64,000 bases of DNA. Origin: Marisa cornuarietis (lineage: Eukaryota > Mollusca > Gastropoda > Architaenioglossa > Ampullariidae). Below, piece after piece: positions 38,394 through 50,500 of this stretch. The notes beneath the pieces were generated by a model, which saw only the letters and a program-made list of their open reading frames with translations, was not told the DNA's origin and ran no database searches. The stretch's first letter is position 1; every line of letters starts with the position of its first letter. The stretch is taken from the NCBI GenBank assembly GCA_004794655.1, contig SMMW01000614.1:4032501-4096500 (forward strand). The letters are read 5' to 3'. The translations under genes and the position numbers were made by a program.

Positions 38394-40570
38394 CTTGTAT
38401 GCGTGTTTGACAGTATAGTGTTTCCAATTTGTTTTCAGTTAACCAGTATGACAGAGAAATAACAGTATTTAGAGCAATATAAATGAAGCCAAACTAGGAA
38501 TCAGATGCTAAAATTAAAGCTATGTCAGTGTGCAATGTTCTTGTACATATGACATCATTCCACAACTCAGGAACACACAACACAATTTGCATGCTTATAT
38601 TTGTGGCTTTTTCTGCTTTTTTAACATCACTTCTAAGTCTGAAAACAGTTGATGCACACATCACTGACCTCGATGCTCTGACCCGGTAAACGTGCAAATT
38701 TGTCCCGAGAATTCGTTTTATAATGATTTTAAGCTCGTGCATCGACTTTGTTTTACCGTTTACGAGATGGTTTTTGCTCAAGTCGCTGGCTACCACTTAA
38801 TGTTGTCCGTTTATTCGGTAAGTGACAAGAAATGTTTATAGTTTGATTTAATGATCAATTAATTTAGTTCTATTAAAATTTTTAACTTCAAACGTATAGA
38901 GTACCCTATGAGCTTTCAGTTTTATGACTGTGGTCTTACACGCTTTTCTAATAACATACGGCAGATGGTTTAATAACGATTAACACAAACTGACAAGAAA
39001 CACGTAGTAACTGATATGATTTGTCATCATAAGGAGTGTGTATAATTGTAGATAAGACGTTTGTATGGACACTATTAATGGCTGATTTTGTTATTATACG
39101 ACACGTCGATTTAGGAAATTTTTTTTTTTAAGCGGAGGACGACCATACTAATCCTTGTTTTTAATGTTTTGCTTATGTTGGATGTATGTATTTATGAATA
39201 ATATTTATTTGATCCTGTAACTTGTAGCGTAAGTACCAATCCTAAGGGAGACATGATGAAGCGTATCAGAGATGAACTCACGCCAGCGGCACCGGTCTTG
39301 CGCCCTCATGAAGTCCACCAGTAAACAACCACTCTTCTGCTTCAAGTTAGTCACACAGCTTTTCTTCTGTTTGCCAGCGTGTTTACACCCTTCAGCGAAC
39401 CTTGGAGGCCGTCTTCGGTAAGGTTTCATGAAGGTGACCGCATCACTTCCATTTCTGATGCTTGAGCAGCTTGACTATATCAAGCAGACTACTGGGGACC
39501 TACCAGACAGGTGACTAGGCTGCGTACGACGTCGTTTTGATTCCGTAAGGTCCACGTATCACCACGGTACAGCATGACTGGCACAACGAGAGACTTAAAG
39601 ACTCTAAATTTCTTCTGCTGTCCCAAAATTTGTTAAGTCTGGTCAGCACCGCTGCCACTGCCATGATCCTGAGACATACCTCCGCTTCAAAGTCACCGTC
39701 CTTGGAAAGGGTCGCGTCCAGGTACTTAAAGGACTGCACCTCCTCTAGTTGTATAAATGTATACAATGTATAAATGTATATAATTTGTTTATCTAACTGT
39801 ATAATCAAATCACAAACTATTGCAAATCAAGAATGTCATTTTCTCCTTCTGGATGAATATTAGAAAATCCTTACATTCACATTAGCGATCGTATGCACAG
39901 CATACGGTTTTACGGTCTACACTTGACTTCTGTAAGACTTTGGGGCCAGTTGCACAACACATTTCTAATTTTAAACACTTTTAGGCATTAACTCTATTTA
40001 GATAATTAGTGCAAAGTGCACACCACAATTTTAGAATTTTTACAACTAAAACTGCTTTATGTAAGATAAAGTTGTTTAAGTCTAACTTTCCGTCCTATCA
40101 GTACAATTTTTTGTATGTTTTTCTGCAATGCATCAAAATGGCTAAAAAGAGATTTTGCTTCTTTAAAACAGTTTTAAGGTTTAGAAACGTGTTGTGCAAC
40201 TGGCCCTTGGGACTTTTAATTTTTTTCTAATTGTTCAATATCCCTAATTTTATTTTTAGAACAGTGTATTATTAACTTGGTTTGTCTTTTAACGTAAGGA
40301 ACAACTCAGTACGTGGTCTGTTTTCTTACAAACTCAGTAGTCAGTTCAGTCAAGGTTAGGTCAGATAAACTCCATTTAGGAAAGGTATCACAAGTTGGCT
40401 CCGTTGCGATGATTTTTTTTATTTAAATTTGTTTCACACACTTTATGCCCTCTGTGTTTTATGATCGGCAGAGTGTATGGGGCCACCTGCATTAGAGGAA
40501 CCTTGTGGAAACTCCAATTCTTTTGTGAATGTTCTTTTTTTTAAGCAGTAGAAAAAAAAACACATCAAAC
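38394..40570. other. Interval between gene A and the relic CTLD6
   Basis: No supported exon. It contains the LINE fragment at 39.2-39.8 kb. A canonical AATAAA soon after the gene A stop was not found, which leaves its 3' end uncertain. Confidence 0.4.
39200..39790 (-). mobile_element. Non-LTR retrotransposon C-terminal fragment
   Basis: The minus strand reads LEEVQSFKYLDATLSKDGDF then RIMAVAAVLTRLNKFWDSRR, matching the post-RT region of common invertebrate LINEs (FKYLGATLSKDG...RI..A.A.M.RL..IW). Further along it gives RAQDRCRWREFISDTLHHVS, like the extreme C-terminus of such proteins. Frames are interrupted; it is a dead 5'-truncated copy. Confidence 0.65.
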
Positions 40571-40572
40571 AG

Positions 40573-40890
40573 TACCGTTGACTGTGGCAGCATCTGCTTG
40601 CTGATTTCTGATGTTTGCTATAAGCTGTCCGCCATGTCGTGGTCTCATGCACAGAGGGACCGCGAGCACCTTATATAACTTGGTATATAGCGTTGCCGAA
40701 CACGATATTAACATATTTAACGGGTTTTTGTGTTTTTCTGTAGCTCACATATGGTACAGTCATGTGTAGCCATCAGCTGTTTTGGTCTGTCCATGTAGAG
40801 GACGAGGTTGTGCGGAGATCACCTCGGAGGGCTTCCTCAGCGACAAGGACTGCGATGAAGTTCGGTCATTTGTATGCGAGAGACATGAGC
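40573..40890 (+). pseudogene. Relic CTLD6 cassette
   Basis: Exon-1 remnant at about 40573-40678 reads VDCGSICLLISDVCYKLSAM then SWSHAQRDREH, but the helix-2 Cys is gone, a deletion removes the end, and TAA at 40676 stops the frame. No in-phase acceptor fits. No middle exon with a WWxG core exists before the third exon. Exon 3 (40799-40890; acceptor catgtag, donor gtaag, phases 2 in and 1 out) is intact in frame: GCAEITSEGFLSDKDCDEVR then SFVCERHE, with no EPN. It is very similar to the gene B exon at 52594-52721. It could still be spliced in, but the module is broken. Confidence 0.65.
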
Positions 40891-41292
40891 GTAAGAAATG
40901 TTTACAATATCTGAAAATATTTATATATTTTTTCACTTTGATCTAAAGTGTTACTCAGACTTGTTACATTGTGTCTTTATGTCTCTGATTTAATTTTTTT
41001 TTAATTTTAAATATTATGCTGTGTCAAAGTATTACAGAAACTATTTAAATTTCCGGACCTGTAATATTTCTAATAATATATTAAACCTGAACTAAAACTC
41101 GACCTTTTAAATTAATTTCTTTCGTTTGACTCTCTCTCTCTTTCTCTGTGTGTGAGAGAGAGACAGAGAGAGTGTGAGTGCGAACAGAGAGGTGAAGGTC
41201 GCTGGGGAGCGTTAATTAGATTACATCATTCGTTTCATTAGGTAAGGAAGGAATGCTGAGTTAATGTCAACATCGTTGTTTACCTCTACAGA

Positions 41293-41522
41293 AGTTGTAC
41301 TCCGGCATCCATCAGTCTGCACGTGTCGTGCAAAGTGGCGGCCCGTGTAACACACCCGGGGTGGTGGTCTCCAGTCCAGACCAAGAGACTTCTGTGTTCT
41401 TAGGGCAGCTGAACAGGATGGCAACCTTGCAGACCGTTATACATCGGCTGGATCCAGGAAAAGATGCCAAGGCTTTTGTGGAGAAGTGGATCCTCAAGCA
41501 AAGTGAAGATTATAGCGGTTAA
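41293..41522 (+). pseudogene. Duplicated last exon of the four-exon gene
   Basis: Starts at acceptor cctctacag (41292) and reads ELYSGIHQSARVVQSG ... AFVEKWILKQSEDYSG with the same stop. It differs from 7644-7874 at only a few codons (S/G, L/R, A/V, D/G, A/E). The first three exons were not copied, so on its own it is a gene fragment. It lies between genes A and B on the same strand. The frame is still fully open, which suggests a recent duplication. Confidence 0.75.
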
Positions 41523-41745
41523 TTGTGAGAGTGGTAGCTTGCTTTATGCAGCTGTGTGTGCGTGCGTGCGTGCGTGTGGTTGCATGTGCTTTGTATACAT
41601 ACAAGACTGAAGTAGACTGAGATTTTAGCTTCACGTTGTTTCCGCAATATTTCTAGAAAATGGTGTTTAAGAAAAATGATAAAATTACTCTATGTGTGAG
41701 AGAGAGAGAGAGTGATACGTTCGAGTGAGTGTGTATGTGTGTGAG

Positions 41746-41779
<34 letters not shown>

Positions 41780-43241
41780 TTGCAAGACTAATGGTATATA
41801 TCCTCCAAATGAGGAGTAAATATAGTGACGAAGCGCTAGAATTGAAAAGAGAGCGAAGAGTGATGGAAGAAGAGATATTCAACCACCCAAATGTTATTTT
41901 GTCTCAAATTACATTTTTCAATGTTCACCAATAAATTATAGAGTGTATCAGCCCGCTTTCGACTTTTATTTTTTTTCAGAGTGTCACATTGAACTACTTT
42001 TCGAGTGTTCGACATTTTTCACACCTCTCAACCTTCTCAGTCAGTCAGTCTTTCACCGGTGACTGATTGCAGATGGCGACCAGTTGTGCTGGTCTGCTGG
42101 TACTAATTACAGGAAGCAAACACGTAAAGAAATTAACTCACATGGGCCTTATTAGTAACAGACAATAGTAACCCATTTCAAACTGCAATGACCGTGATTG
42201 TTGCCTATTAAAGTTTGATGTGCAGAAGATTTACTTACCAATCTGTTGAGTGAATTCGGTTTGCACCTTTTCATATTTTTTTTTAACTTCCGTCGAAGTT
42301 TGTAAATAAAGTTTAAATCTGTATGACTGTATTCCAAAATTTGCCGTTTCATTTTCTGGGCAAAAAAATTGCTTCTTGAACACGACAGCCTGAGCGATGT
42401 TTCATCATCGGAGTCGAAGATATGAATAGATTTGCTGAACTGAGCCACACTCACTGCTACAAATACTACTGGCGCGCAACAGAACTCTCCGGTGTAGGAG
42501 AGTAATTTTCTTCTGCTTCGTTAGTGGCAGGTGAGAATGTCAATTGTGAAGGCTAATGTTATGAAAACTAAGCATAAGTATCTATTCCTATTTTGGAAAT
42601 TATTTTAAGATGAATTAAACCCGATCATAAAAATGTAGCATTCATCTTGACCTTTAACCCTCTAACGGCTTTGAAAATTTTATCGCGTTAACCATATGGA
42701 CCCGACGTAAAATTTGGCAGGTATGTGGTCTAAGGGAGGTAACCAGAGGCAAATTTATTCTCAGATTTTTTTATGTTTAAGAGTTGTCTCCATTAGACTT
42801 GGGCCTGAACAGATTTTATTTTCTAGGGGTTTTTTTTTTTTGGAGGGGGAGTTTTCTAGGGGACGGGCAGAAGGGTGGAACAAGCGGAGAACCTTTAGTG
42901 GACATTGGACGAAGGCGGCTGTATATCAACCAACATGGCTCTCCATTGTGTGACCTGATCGCAATCCTGACAAAACAACGCAAGAACAATACTATGTCAA
43001 TGTTCAATGTGCACTTAATTTATGCAAATCTGTATCGCGTAAAAAAAATTAAACAAAATCGTTTATGCATGCATGAGTGTTCTTTGTCCTTTCAAGCATC
43101 TAGTTTCGTTCTGCTACCTAAAAGCACCACTTCTGTCTCTATTATCTTTTTACATTCCTGTTGTTTTATTTTTTTGTTCTTCTCTTTTGTTTCTGCTGCG
43201 CAATTAGCATTCTACTTAATGGATACCTGCGCATTATAAAT

Positions 43242-43244
43242 GGA

Positions 43245-43280
<36 letters not shown>
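43242..43280. repeat. CAT trinucleotide array
   Basis: About 12 CAT units, absent from the left duplicate at 12.58 kb, so it arose after duplication. Confidence 0.9.
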
Positions 43281-43394
43281 GATGTCTTACTGCCATTTAA
43301 GATGTATTCTATTTTAGATTCAAGATTTTTTATCTGCATACCACTTTAAATTCTTAGTTTCCAAACATAGCTACATAAATATTTTCTATTCACA

Positions 43395-43545
43395 CGTATC
43401 AAATCAAGTAAAATCAAACCAAATCAAATCAAATCAAACTTTATTGTCTCTCCAAGAAATTCCAACAGAAATTTTTCTTTGCTAACAATCACACATACAG
43501 ACATAATATAAGCATGATATATATATATATAGATACAAAACTTAA
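43395..43545 (-). repeat. Possible LINE 3' tail with ATCAA repeats
   Basis: Pentamer-like aaatcaaatcaaactttattg followed on the minus strand by sequence ending ...acaataaagtttgattt. This tail type is typical of the 3' ends of some non-LTR elements. No coding part is attached. Confidence 0.3.
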
Positions 43546-44527
43546 CGGGCACACATACATTCCCAAAACGACATTCAGCACGCATGTACACCACACCCTC
43601 TCACATATACACATGAACCTCCTAAAAGATAGTAAGGTGATTGCTGCTGGCACGAATGACATCTTAATTCACAAATTAAAAATCAGCAATATTGGTTCAG
43701 TCGTTTAAAATAGCTTTTGATGTGTTTTCTTAAACTGTTCAAGAAGTAGCTTGGCTGATGCTGACAAGAATATATCAGGAAAGAAAATTCTGCTTCGCTC
43801 GCTCGCACCGGTAAATCTCGGTAGGCCACTGTCTGTTTCCACTTTAAACACTATTGCTGGCATCGGGTTTAGTTTTTTTTTCAGCCTCAAATGTCAGAAT
43901 ATGCAACGTTATATGGATGCAGCTTCTTTCAACTTCATTTTTACGTCTTGCTTTTAAAGAACTACGTGTAGGGGGACTTATGTCACGTGGTGATACGTGG
44001 CAGATAACGTTTGGGAAATCTGCAAACGCCGTCCTAAATTGCAACATATAAACAGAATTACAGTTTTAAAAGTGTCCTGGTCGTATTTCCCTGCTAGCAC
44101 CTTCAAGCTATAAAACAGTTAGCACCCACACCACTGACAGTGACGGCAAGTAGGTGGAGTTTCCCTTCCCTTGCAATGAGGAAGTGTGTTCACAATGATA
44201 AGTATCCTCAGTGACTACGTGACCAGCCAGGGAGTGGCGACTAACAGCTTCCGATTCTCAAGGGAAGGAAAAAAAACTGAACTATAAAATGTATGGTGGC
44301 AGATTTTTCCTTCGAGTCTTAAATAGTTTAAAACAGCTGCTCGTGGCAAAATAGATCATCATTATTCTATCGCTGTGGATACGAACCTTTTTTTTAATAT
44401 TAAAGATTCGGAGAAATCGTCTGACGTGCTTCTCGTGCTGCGGACTTGCTAACAGAAAAATTATTCACCCAGTGTGTGTGAGGACAGATTGCAGCTATTG
44501 TTCTCTCGGAATATAGATCAGTTCAAG

Positions 44528-44585
44528 ATGCTGAGCATGGAAACCATGGCAACAGGTGCCGCTCTGCTCATTTTGTATCCAGGGG
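44528..44585 (+). CDS. Gene B exon 1: signal peptide
   Basis: Encodes MLSMETMATGAALLILYPG plus one base, donor gtgagt at 44586, phase 1. Length and phase equal those of the gene A signal exon (58 nt). Joined to the CTLD exon it gives a small residue followed by ASGQEATP, a plausible cleavage context. The intron that follows is long (4.9 kb). Confidence 0.55.
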
Positions 44586-47500
44586 GTGAGTACAGACTCT
44601 CGGCATATCTTCAGCCTGCGTCAAGCATGTTGCTCATTCGCCACGTTTTGTGTCAGCGTGGTTATATTTAGTTTGTTTACTTTTGTATAGTGTGTGCTAC
44701 ATCACGGAAAAAGATTGCGAGTTTTATTTTATTCAAGGGACAAAAATTTTGGTTGCGGTACTAACGCCTCCCTCCCTTCAATAAGCGTGTCCCGCTCGTA
44801 CATTTGCATGAATTCATGCCCACCTGCGTGCACGTTGTTGTCTCTCACCTCAATGCATAGCACTAACAACAAATAAAATGTTGTGACCTCTGACATCTAG
44901 TCCAATTTGCTAAATTATCAGTTCAAGGATCAGCCACACAGTCTATGCACATCAAATCTCACCTTCCTCTGACTATATTTTCTGTTCTATTATGTATTCA
45001 CATCTAAAGGGTGGATAGAAAGGTAGAATTCCATCACAGTCAAGAGCGAGTCTCGAACCAAGCGATTCCGTGATCCAAAGGCACTAACCCCAAGGGTTCT
45101 GGAGCCTTCTCCTGCGGACACGTACGTACTACAACACAGAGTCACGAGGAAGACCATTTTGAGTAGACTTCCTAGTCTTACTGCAGCATGCCGAACGTTT
45201 CAGAATATGTAGGAGACACAGGCATGTACTTTGTTCGTTCTTGGTCTTGACTTCTGCTCTGACTGGCACCATCATTCGCATGATTCGTGGTCTTGTTGTG
45301 AACAACGTACAGACACTTGTCATAAACGAGTGCCACTAAATTATGCTCACTCGGAACACGGGGTCATCCTTTGAACAACACCTAAGCGATTGCCTTTTAG
45401 TCTGCCCAGGTCAGGATGAATAATTTCCTGAACGAAGGACTTTTGACGTCAAGCACACCCTTCTAACAGTATTCAACTCCTGTCTTCATTCAAAACACAC
45501 TTAAAAGATACATCAGACACAGAGGGAAAAACTGTAGGCGGTAAGACACAAGAGAAGCAAATTTTTACCCTCACAGGGAGGAATAGGAATTATAAACACC
45601 CTTGGTTTCAACCTGATCAGTGTCTTCAATCGAACGGTCCAGTAAATGAAATAATATTTAAGCACAAAACATTTACATACCATCCATTCACTTCATCAAG
45701 CGACCTTCCTTCCAGCTCGTTATTGTCGTTAATATGAAGTCGTGTGTAACAAGGGATCAGGGCTAAATTTTAGTGTCCTTCTCCTCTAGCTTCCACACAC
45801 AGTAATTCTTTTCACAGTGGGACGAGGGCTCGAACTTCTCCTTCCGACGTCGGTGGAAGGTCCGGAGGGTCCACGAAAATGAGTTACGCCCCACCTGCGG
45901 ACCTGGGATCTCCCGGTGTGTTTTTTTTTTTTCAGACAGCGATGTGAAGGACTCGGGGTTTTCTCCCGGGAAAGAGAAATTCTTGTTGGGTGGCCGGCGA
46001 CAGCTAATTAATTTGTCTTCCCCCTTTCTTTTCCACTATCTTAAAAACCCCTGTTACTCATCCGTAAGGTGCGGCTTGGCCATCCGCGCTGTGCTAGCTA
46101 TTTTACCTCATGTCACCGGCGTAAGAAGATGCTTGGCTTTGGGGGGGGGGGGCAAGCTCCATGCTGGCAAGGAACGACGTTCACATTCTTGCCTTTCCAG
46201 CATTTTATTTGGGGGGGGGCAGCTGCCCCCCTCCCCCCCGGTTCCTACGCCACTGCCCTCTGTGACAATGTGTTTATATCATTTGTGTGACTGCGCCTTC
46301 TGCATGAACAGTAATACTGTCAATATATCATCACTCATCTTAAAAAAGAAGAAAAATTTAATCGCTGACTAAACACTTTCTCTAAACATGACCAGTTGTA
46401 CTCATTGTGTGTTGGTGTATCATAATGTTAGACATTTGCTTAAATACTGCTTTCCAAGTTGTCTTGTATGCAGATAGTCTTCCTGGTGTCTTAGTGATGT
46501 TGTACAGCAACACTATTCTATTTTCAGTCTTTTGCATACTGTTTGGAAATTAAACATCTGTTTAATTCCACACTGAAATGGAATTTTCAGTATTTGAATA
46601 ATGTATATTTGTGAAAATGTGTGGTATAGTACAGATCAGTTGTGAGATAAATATTTAGCTACTATGTCTACTTATGTCACACTAGCTGGTAGTGTTAAAG
46701 ACTTTTATCATATAAATAGTGCAGCATGACTTCAGGGTTGACAGGTTTTTATGCTAAATGTGACAGCATATGTAGGAATCATGATACCCAAAGTTTATAT
46801 GGAGACATCTTTAGATGGAAATCCAGGTGACAGCATTCCCCATTTAAAAGATAATGGTTTATTCAACGAGTGATGAGAAATTATCATAGAAAAGAAGCAC
46901 CAACAGTGGATGACTGCGAACAAGACTTTTTAAAACATATTTATTTCGTATCTGCTGGTTTGTATTAGAAGGAGATTACGTGGTAATTTTAATATTTATT
47001 TTGCATTAGCAGTTTTATCTACTGATATAAATTCAAATCGGCGACTTTAAGATTAGTCACTATGACAGGTGTGAAGCACGACTGCCAGCAAGGTCTAGAG
47101 ACCCTCAGCTTCAACTACGACTCCCAACCAATTATTTTTCAAGTTTCATGTTGTTGATCTGAAATGTGAATGTTTAGGAGATTAGGTTTTATTCGAACGT
47201 TAAAGGTACTCAAGAGAAGAAATAATATTTTAAGTAAACATGGCATAATTATTTGTGTTCTTGATCACAACAGGGCTGTGTCTGAGGTTGTAAAAAGGAT
47301 TCCTGCCTACTCGCTTTTCCGTCTGTGTCTCGCGTGACCGCCGCGTGCAGCATCATTATGTGTGTCGTGGGTAGACAAATGTTAAACGCTGGGTATGGTG
47401 GAGGTGTCGTAAGGTGTAAGATGACCGCTACTGCCAGAGCCCTCACCAAGTGTAGTTAAAGCTCCACGCAATTTTCCAGCGGATGGGGAAGCTGGGGGAA

Positions 47501-50500
47501 GTGGATGGCCGAGTGGTTAGAGCGCTGGCGTCCGAACCGAGAGCGCGCTGGTTCAATTCCCGATAAGTGCAGCATACTTCTCCCAGTCGACCCAGCTGAC
47601 GGGAATGAGTACCTTACTCCATAGAGGGTTTGGGAAGGTAAGGCAGCGACGGAGAGGAGATTGGCACCACCCTCATGTAAAAAGCTGGCCCCGAGAAAAG
47701 TGGGGTCTCTAACACCTCCCTCCCCAACGACCTGAAAAGGTTGTGGGATGACCTTTACCTTTTACCTTTACCTTACCTTAATTTTCCAGTCTGTGCCGAG
47801 CGAACCCAGATGACCTTTGCTGCACAAATACGTAATACCACGGACCTTCATTCACTGAATGGAGTGACCATTCATAACAAGCCCTATAACTGAAACGTTT
47901 TCTGTCAAAATGGCGGATCTTCCTAACGTAGAACCTTGTTAAAGAAGATTGATTGCAAAATAAACAGTATTTTCTGTAAAATATATTCTGTTTGTTCATA
48001 GAAAACGCATTTAGATTGTTCGACAACTTTATAATATAAAAACATCGTCACAACAGATGCTATTGACTTGTTTTACCACTAACAATTAAAAAAACATTGT
48101 TTTTGATTTTTTTGGAAACAGTTGTATACATTGTTCTGTTACGAAAACAAAACATTTACTTTAAGAATTTATTTAAAGTATGCATCAGTGGTGATGGACT
48201 TCCTCCGCTTTAAGGTGTTAAGTTTCAGCTATCATCCGTGCCTGGGGGAACTAAAGTGACTGTAAAAATGGATTTTCCGAAGTTAATGGACGAGTTTACT
48301 TTCGTATCTGTGTGTGCGTGCCAGGAAGCAACGTGTCGTCATGCATTTCCAGTCCTCCTGACGAAAAAAACCCCTTACTTTTGATCCAGCAATACAATTA
48401 TAAAAGTAATAATAATCCCAGTTTTACTATCAACCTCTGCAAGCTCCACTTTAACCCTTCATCGCCTGGGACGTTTTACTCAAAGCTTTCCTCCCATTCT
48501 ATGCCATATCTCAAGGCTGACATTATCTAGGACTGATGACAAGCACAGTGGAACTTAGGTGTTGTCTTACTGTCAAGTTTGTCCTGACATCATGCGCGAA
48601 CTGCAGACTCCGCCGACAGCGTGAAAAAGAAGTCATGTGATTGGAGAGATGTTCCTGAACAAGGGCAGAGTCTCCTAGTTACTCACACATCTCCAAGTGT
48701 CCTCATCCTTCCTGGCAGCCACGACGTTTGCGCTCAAGCACAGTGTGTGCTCGATATGTTCAGCTAAAGACCTCGGCTTGTCCAACTTTGATGACGGTGA
48801 ATGTCAGTGAATGTCAAAGTCAACTTACTTTGTGTCACATTCCTTTAGGGAAAGGGGGGGGTTCAAACGAGAAAGTACGAACATGGGTCTGAAGACTGGT
48901 GACCATACAAATCAGTTTTCTTCCCAAGTAAAACATGGCGAGTCCATTCCCTCCATGTAGCGTAGCGTCCTTGACGTCTAAAGCTCTTATCCAGTAAATC
49001 TCTCGCTTATTAATTACTGTTACTGACCGGTAGATTATTGGTCGTTGCTTTTGCTGATTCCACAAAGCTTGTGACTTTACAGAAGTTATGTTGACTGTAA
49101 ACGTTGAGACTGTGATCAGATCAGATAAAATGATAGTTCTAATGTCACTCGACGATTGATGTTCGACTTGATATACCAAAATATATTAAAGCTAGAAATT
49201 CGCGGAATTTTTTCTCAGCGAGCACATACTTGAATCTGAAGGTTTTTGAAAGTGATTGTATGTTTGCTATATCCGTCCTTCTTTTTCTTTCTCTCACACA
49301 CGTGCAGCACACATATGCACACACACACACACACCTCATTCCTCATTCATTGCATTTCTTTCCTCATTCTGTGTCATACATGGTGGGCTCTCTCTCTTTC
49401 CCAACCCCCATATAAATTGTCTTGACGGCCATGCGTGCTTAAACTGGTGTCATCATCGTCATCATCATCATCATTGGTGTCTTCATCAAAGCCTCAATCA
49501 CTAACATTATCTTCTCCTCTCGTGCAAGTAGCATCGGGACAGGAGGCTACCCCGAGCTTCGAGGACTGTGGCACCGGCTGGTTCCTGATGCATCGTGCCT
49601 GCTATAAGCTGTCCACAGACGCCATGCCCTGGGAAAATGCTGAGAAAAACTGTGAGGCGGATGGCGGCTACCTGCTGTCCGTGAGCTCCATCGCCGAACT
49701 GGTAGGTGGTCTCTCGAAAGAGGGGAAGGAGTAGACAATGTCAGTTATAGCCAAGCATCATTGAGAAGAAGAGTGTATGGCTTGCAGTAAGTGTACTTAT
49801 CATCTGTCTTACAGTGAAAGGTCGTGACATTATGTTTGTATCACAAGGCCAGTATTTATCTTGACTAACCCTATAAGATGCAGGCAATATTGAGATTCGA
49901 GATGAAGCACAGAGAGAGAGAGAAAGAACAGATATTATGCAGGTATTAAACGACAACGCGACCGCTCAGCGAAAATCGCTGGAAACAGAGCACAAAGTAT
50001 CACAAAAACGTCCCGGTGGTTTTTTATGACATAGAGGCATAAAAGATTTTATATTAATATTTTTCTCTAAAGCACACCTGGATTTGTCGAGAAAACAGGA
50101 AGTGACAAAACGAAGGTATTTCTAAAAATAGCCCCGTCTGCACAAGCTGAAGTTGAAGAGAAAAGATGAAATCCTCGGTAAAAGAAAACTGACTAGGACA
50201 CATTGTGCAGTGGCTGAATGTTCTCTTCGACACTCAGATGGAGTTAGTTTGTACTCATGAAGGAAATCCTAAAGATAATGGCAGCAAACGCCAGTGGATT
50301 AACTTTGTTCAAACGTGCCATGCGAACTTCGTCCCTACACCGTCCTCAAGAATTTGCTCAAAACGTTTCAAAATCAATTGTTATCCAGTCACTTATACAG
50401 TACAAGCAAGTCTTGGACTTTCAGTAGAACAAAGAAATCTTATTCCTACAGCAGTGCTTACTATACAAAAGCACGAGATGTTAAAACCAACTACGACTGC

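Larger units (their letters stand above)
41183..43400 (+). repeat. Segmental duplication, right copy
   Basis: Equivalent to 7533-9165 joined directly to 12164-12688. The join at about 42700 reads tatggacccgacgtaaaatt. Both breakpoints in the left copy carry a cggac motif (9156-9160 and 12164-12168), so a microhomology deletion of about 3 kb in this copy is the simplest explanation. An insertion in the left copy is less likely because the deleted part has no single-element ends. Confidence 0.8.
44586..49528. other. Large first intron of gene B
   Basis: No convincing exon. Contents: a tRNA-like fragment near 45060, a hAT-type MITE at 46.1 kb, a SINE at 47.5 kb, and unique AT-rich sequence. Confidence 0.45.

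Noticed and set aside
47514..47590. Functional tRNA gene
   Set aside because: Box A and B are good but the acceptor and T-arm halves do not pair properly and a SINE body and repeat tail follow.
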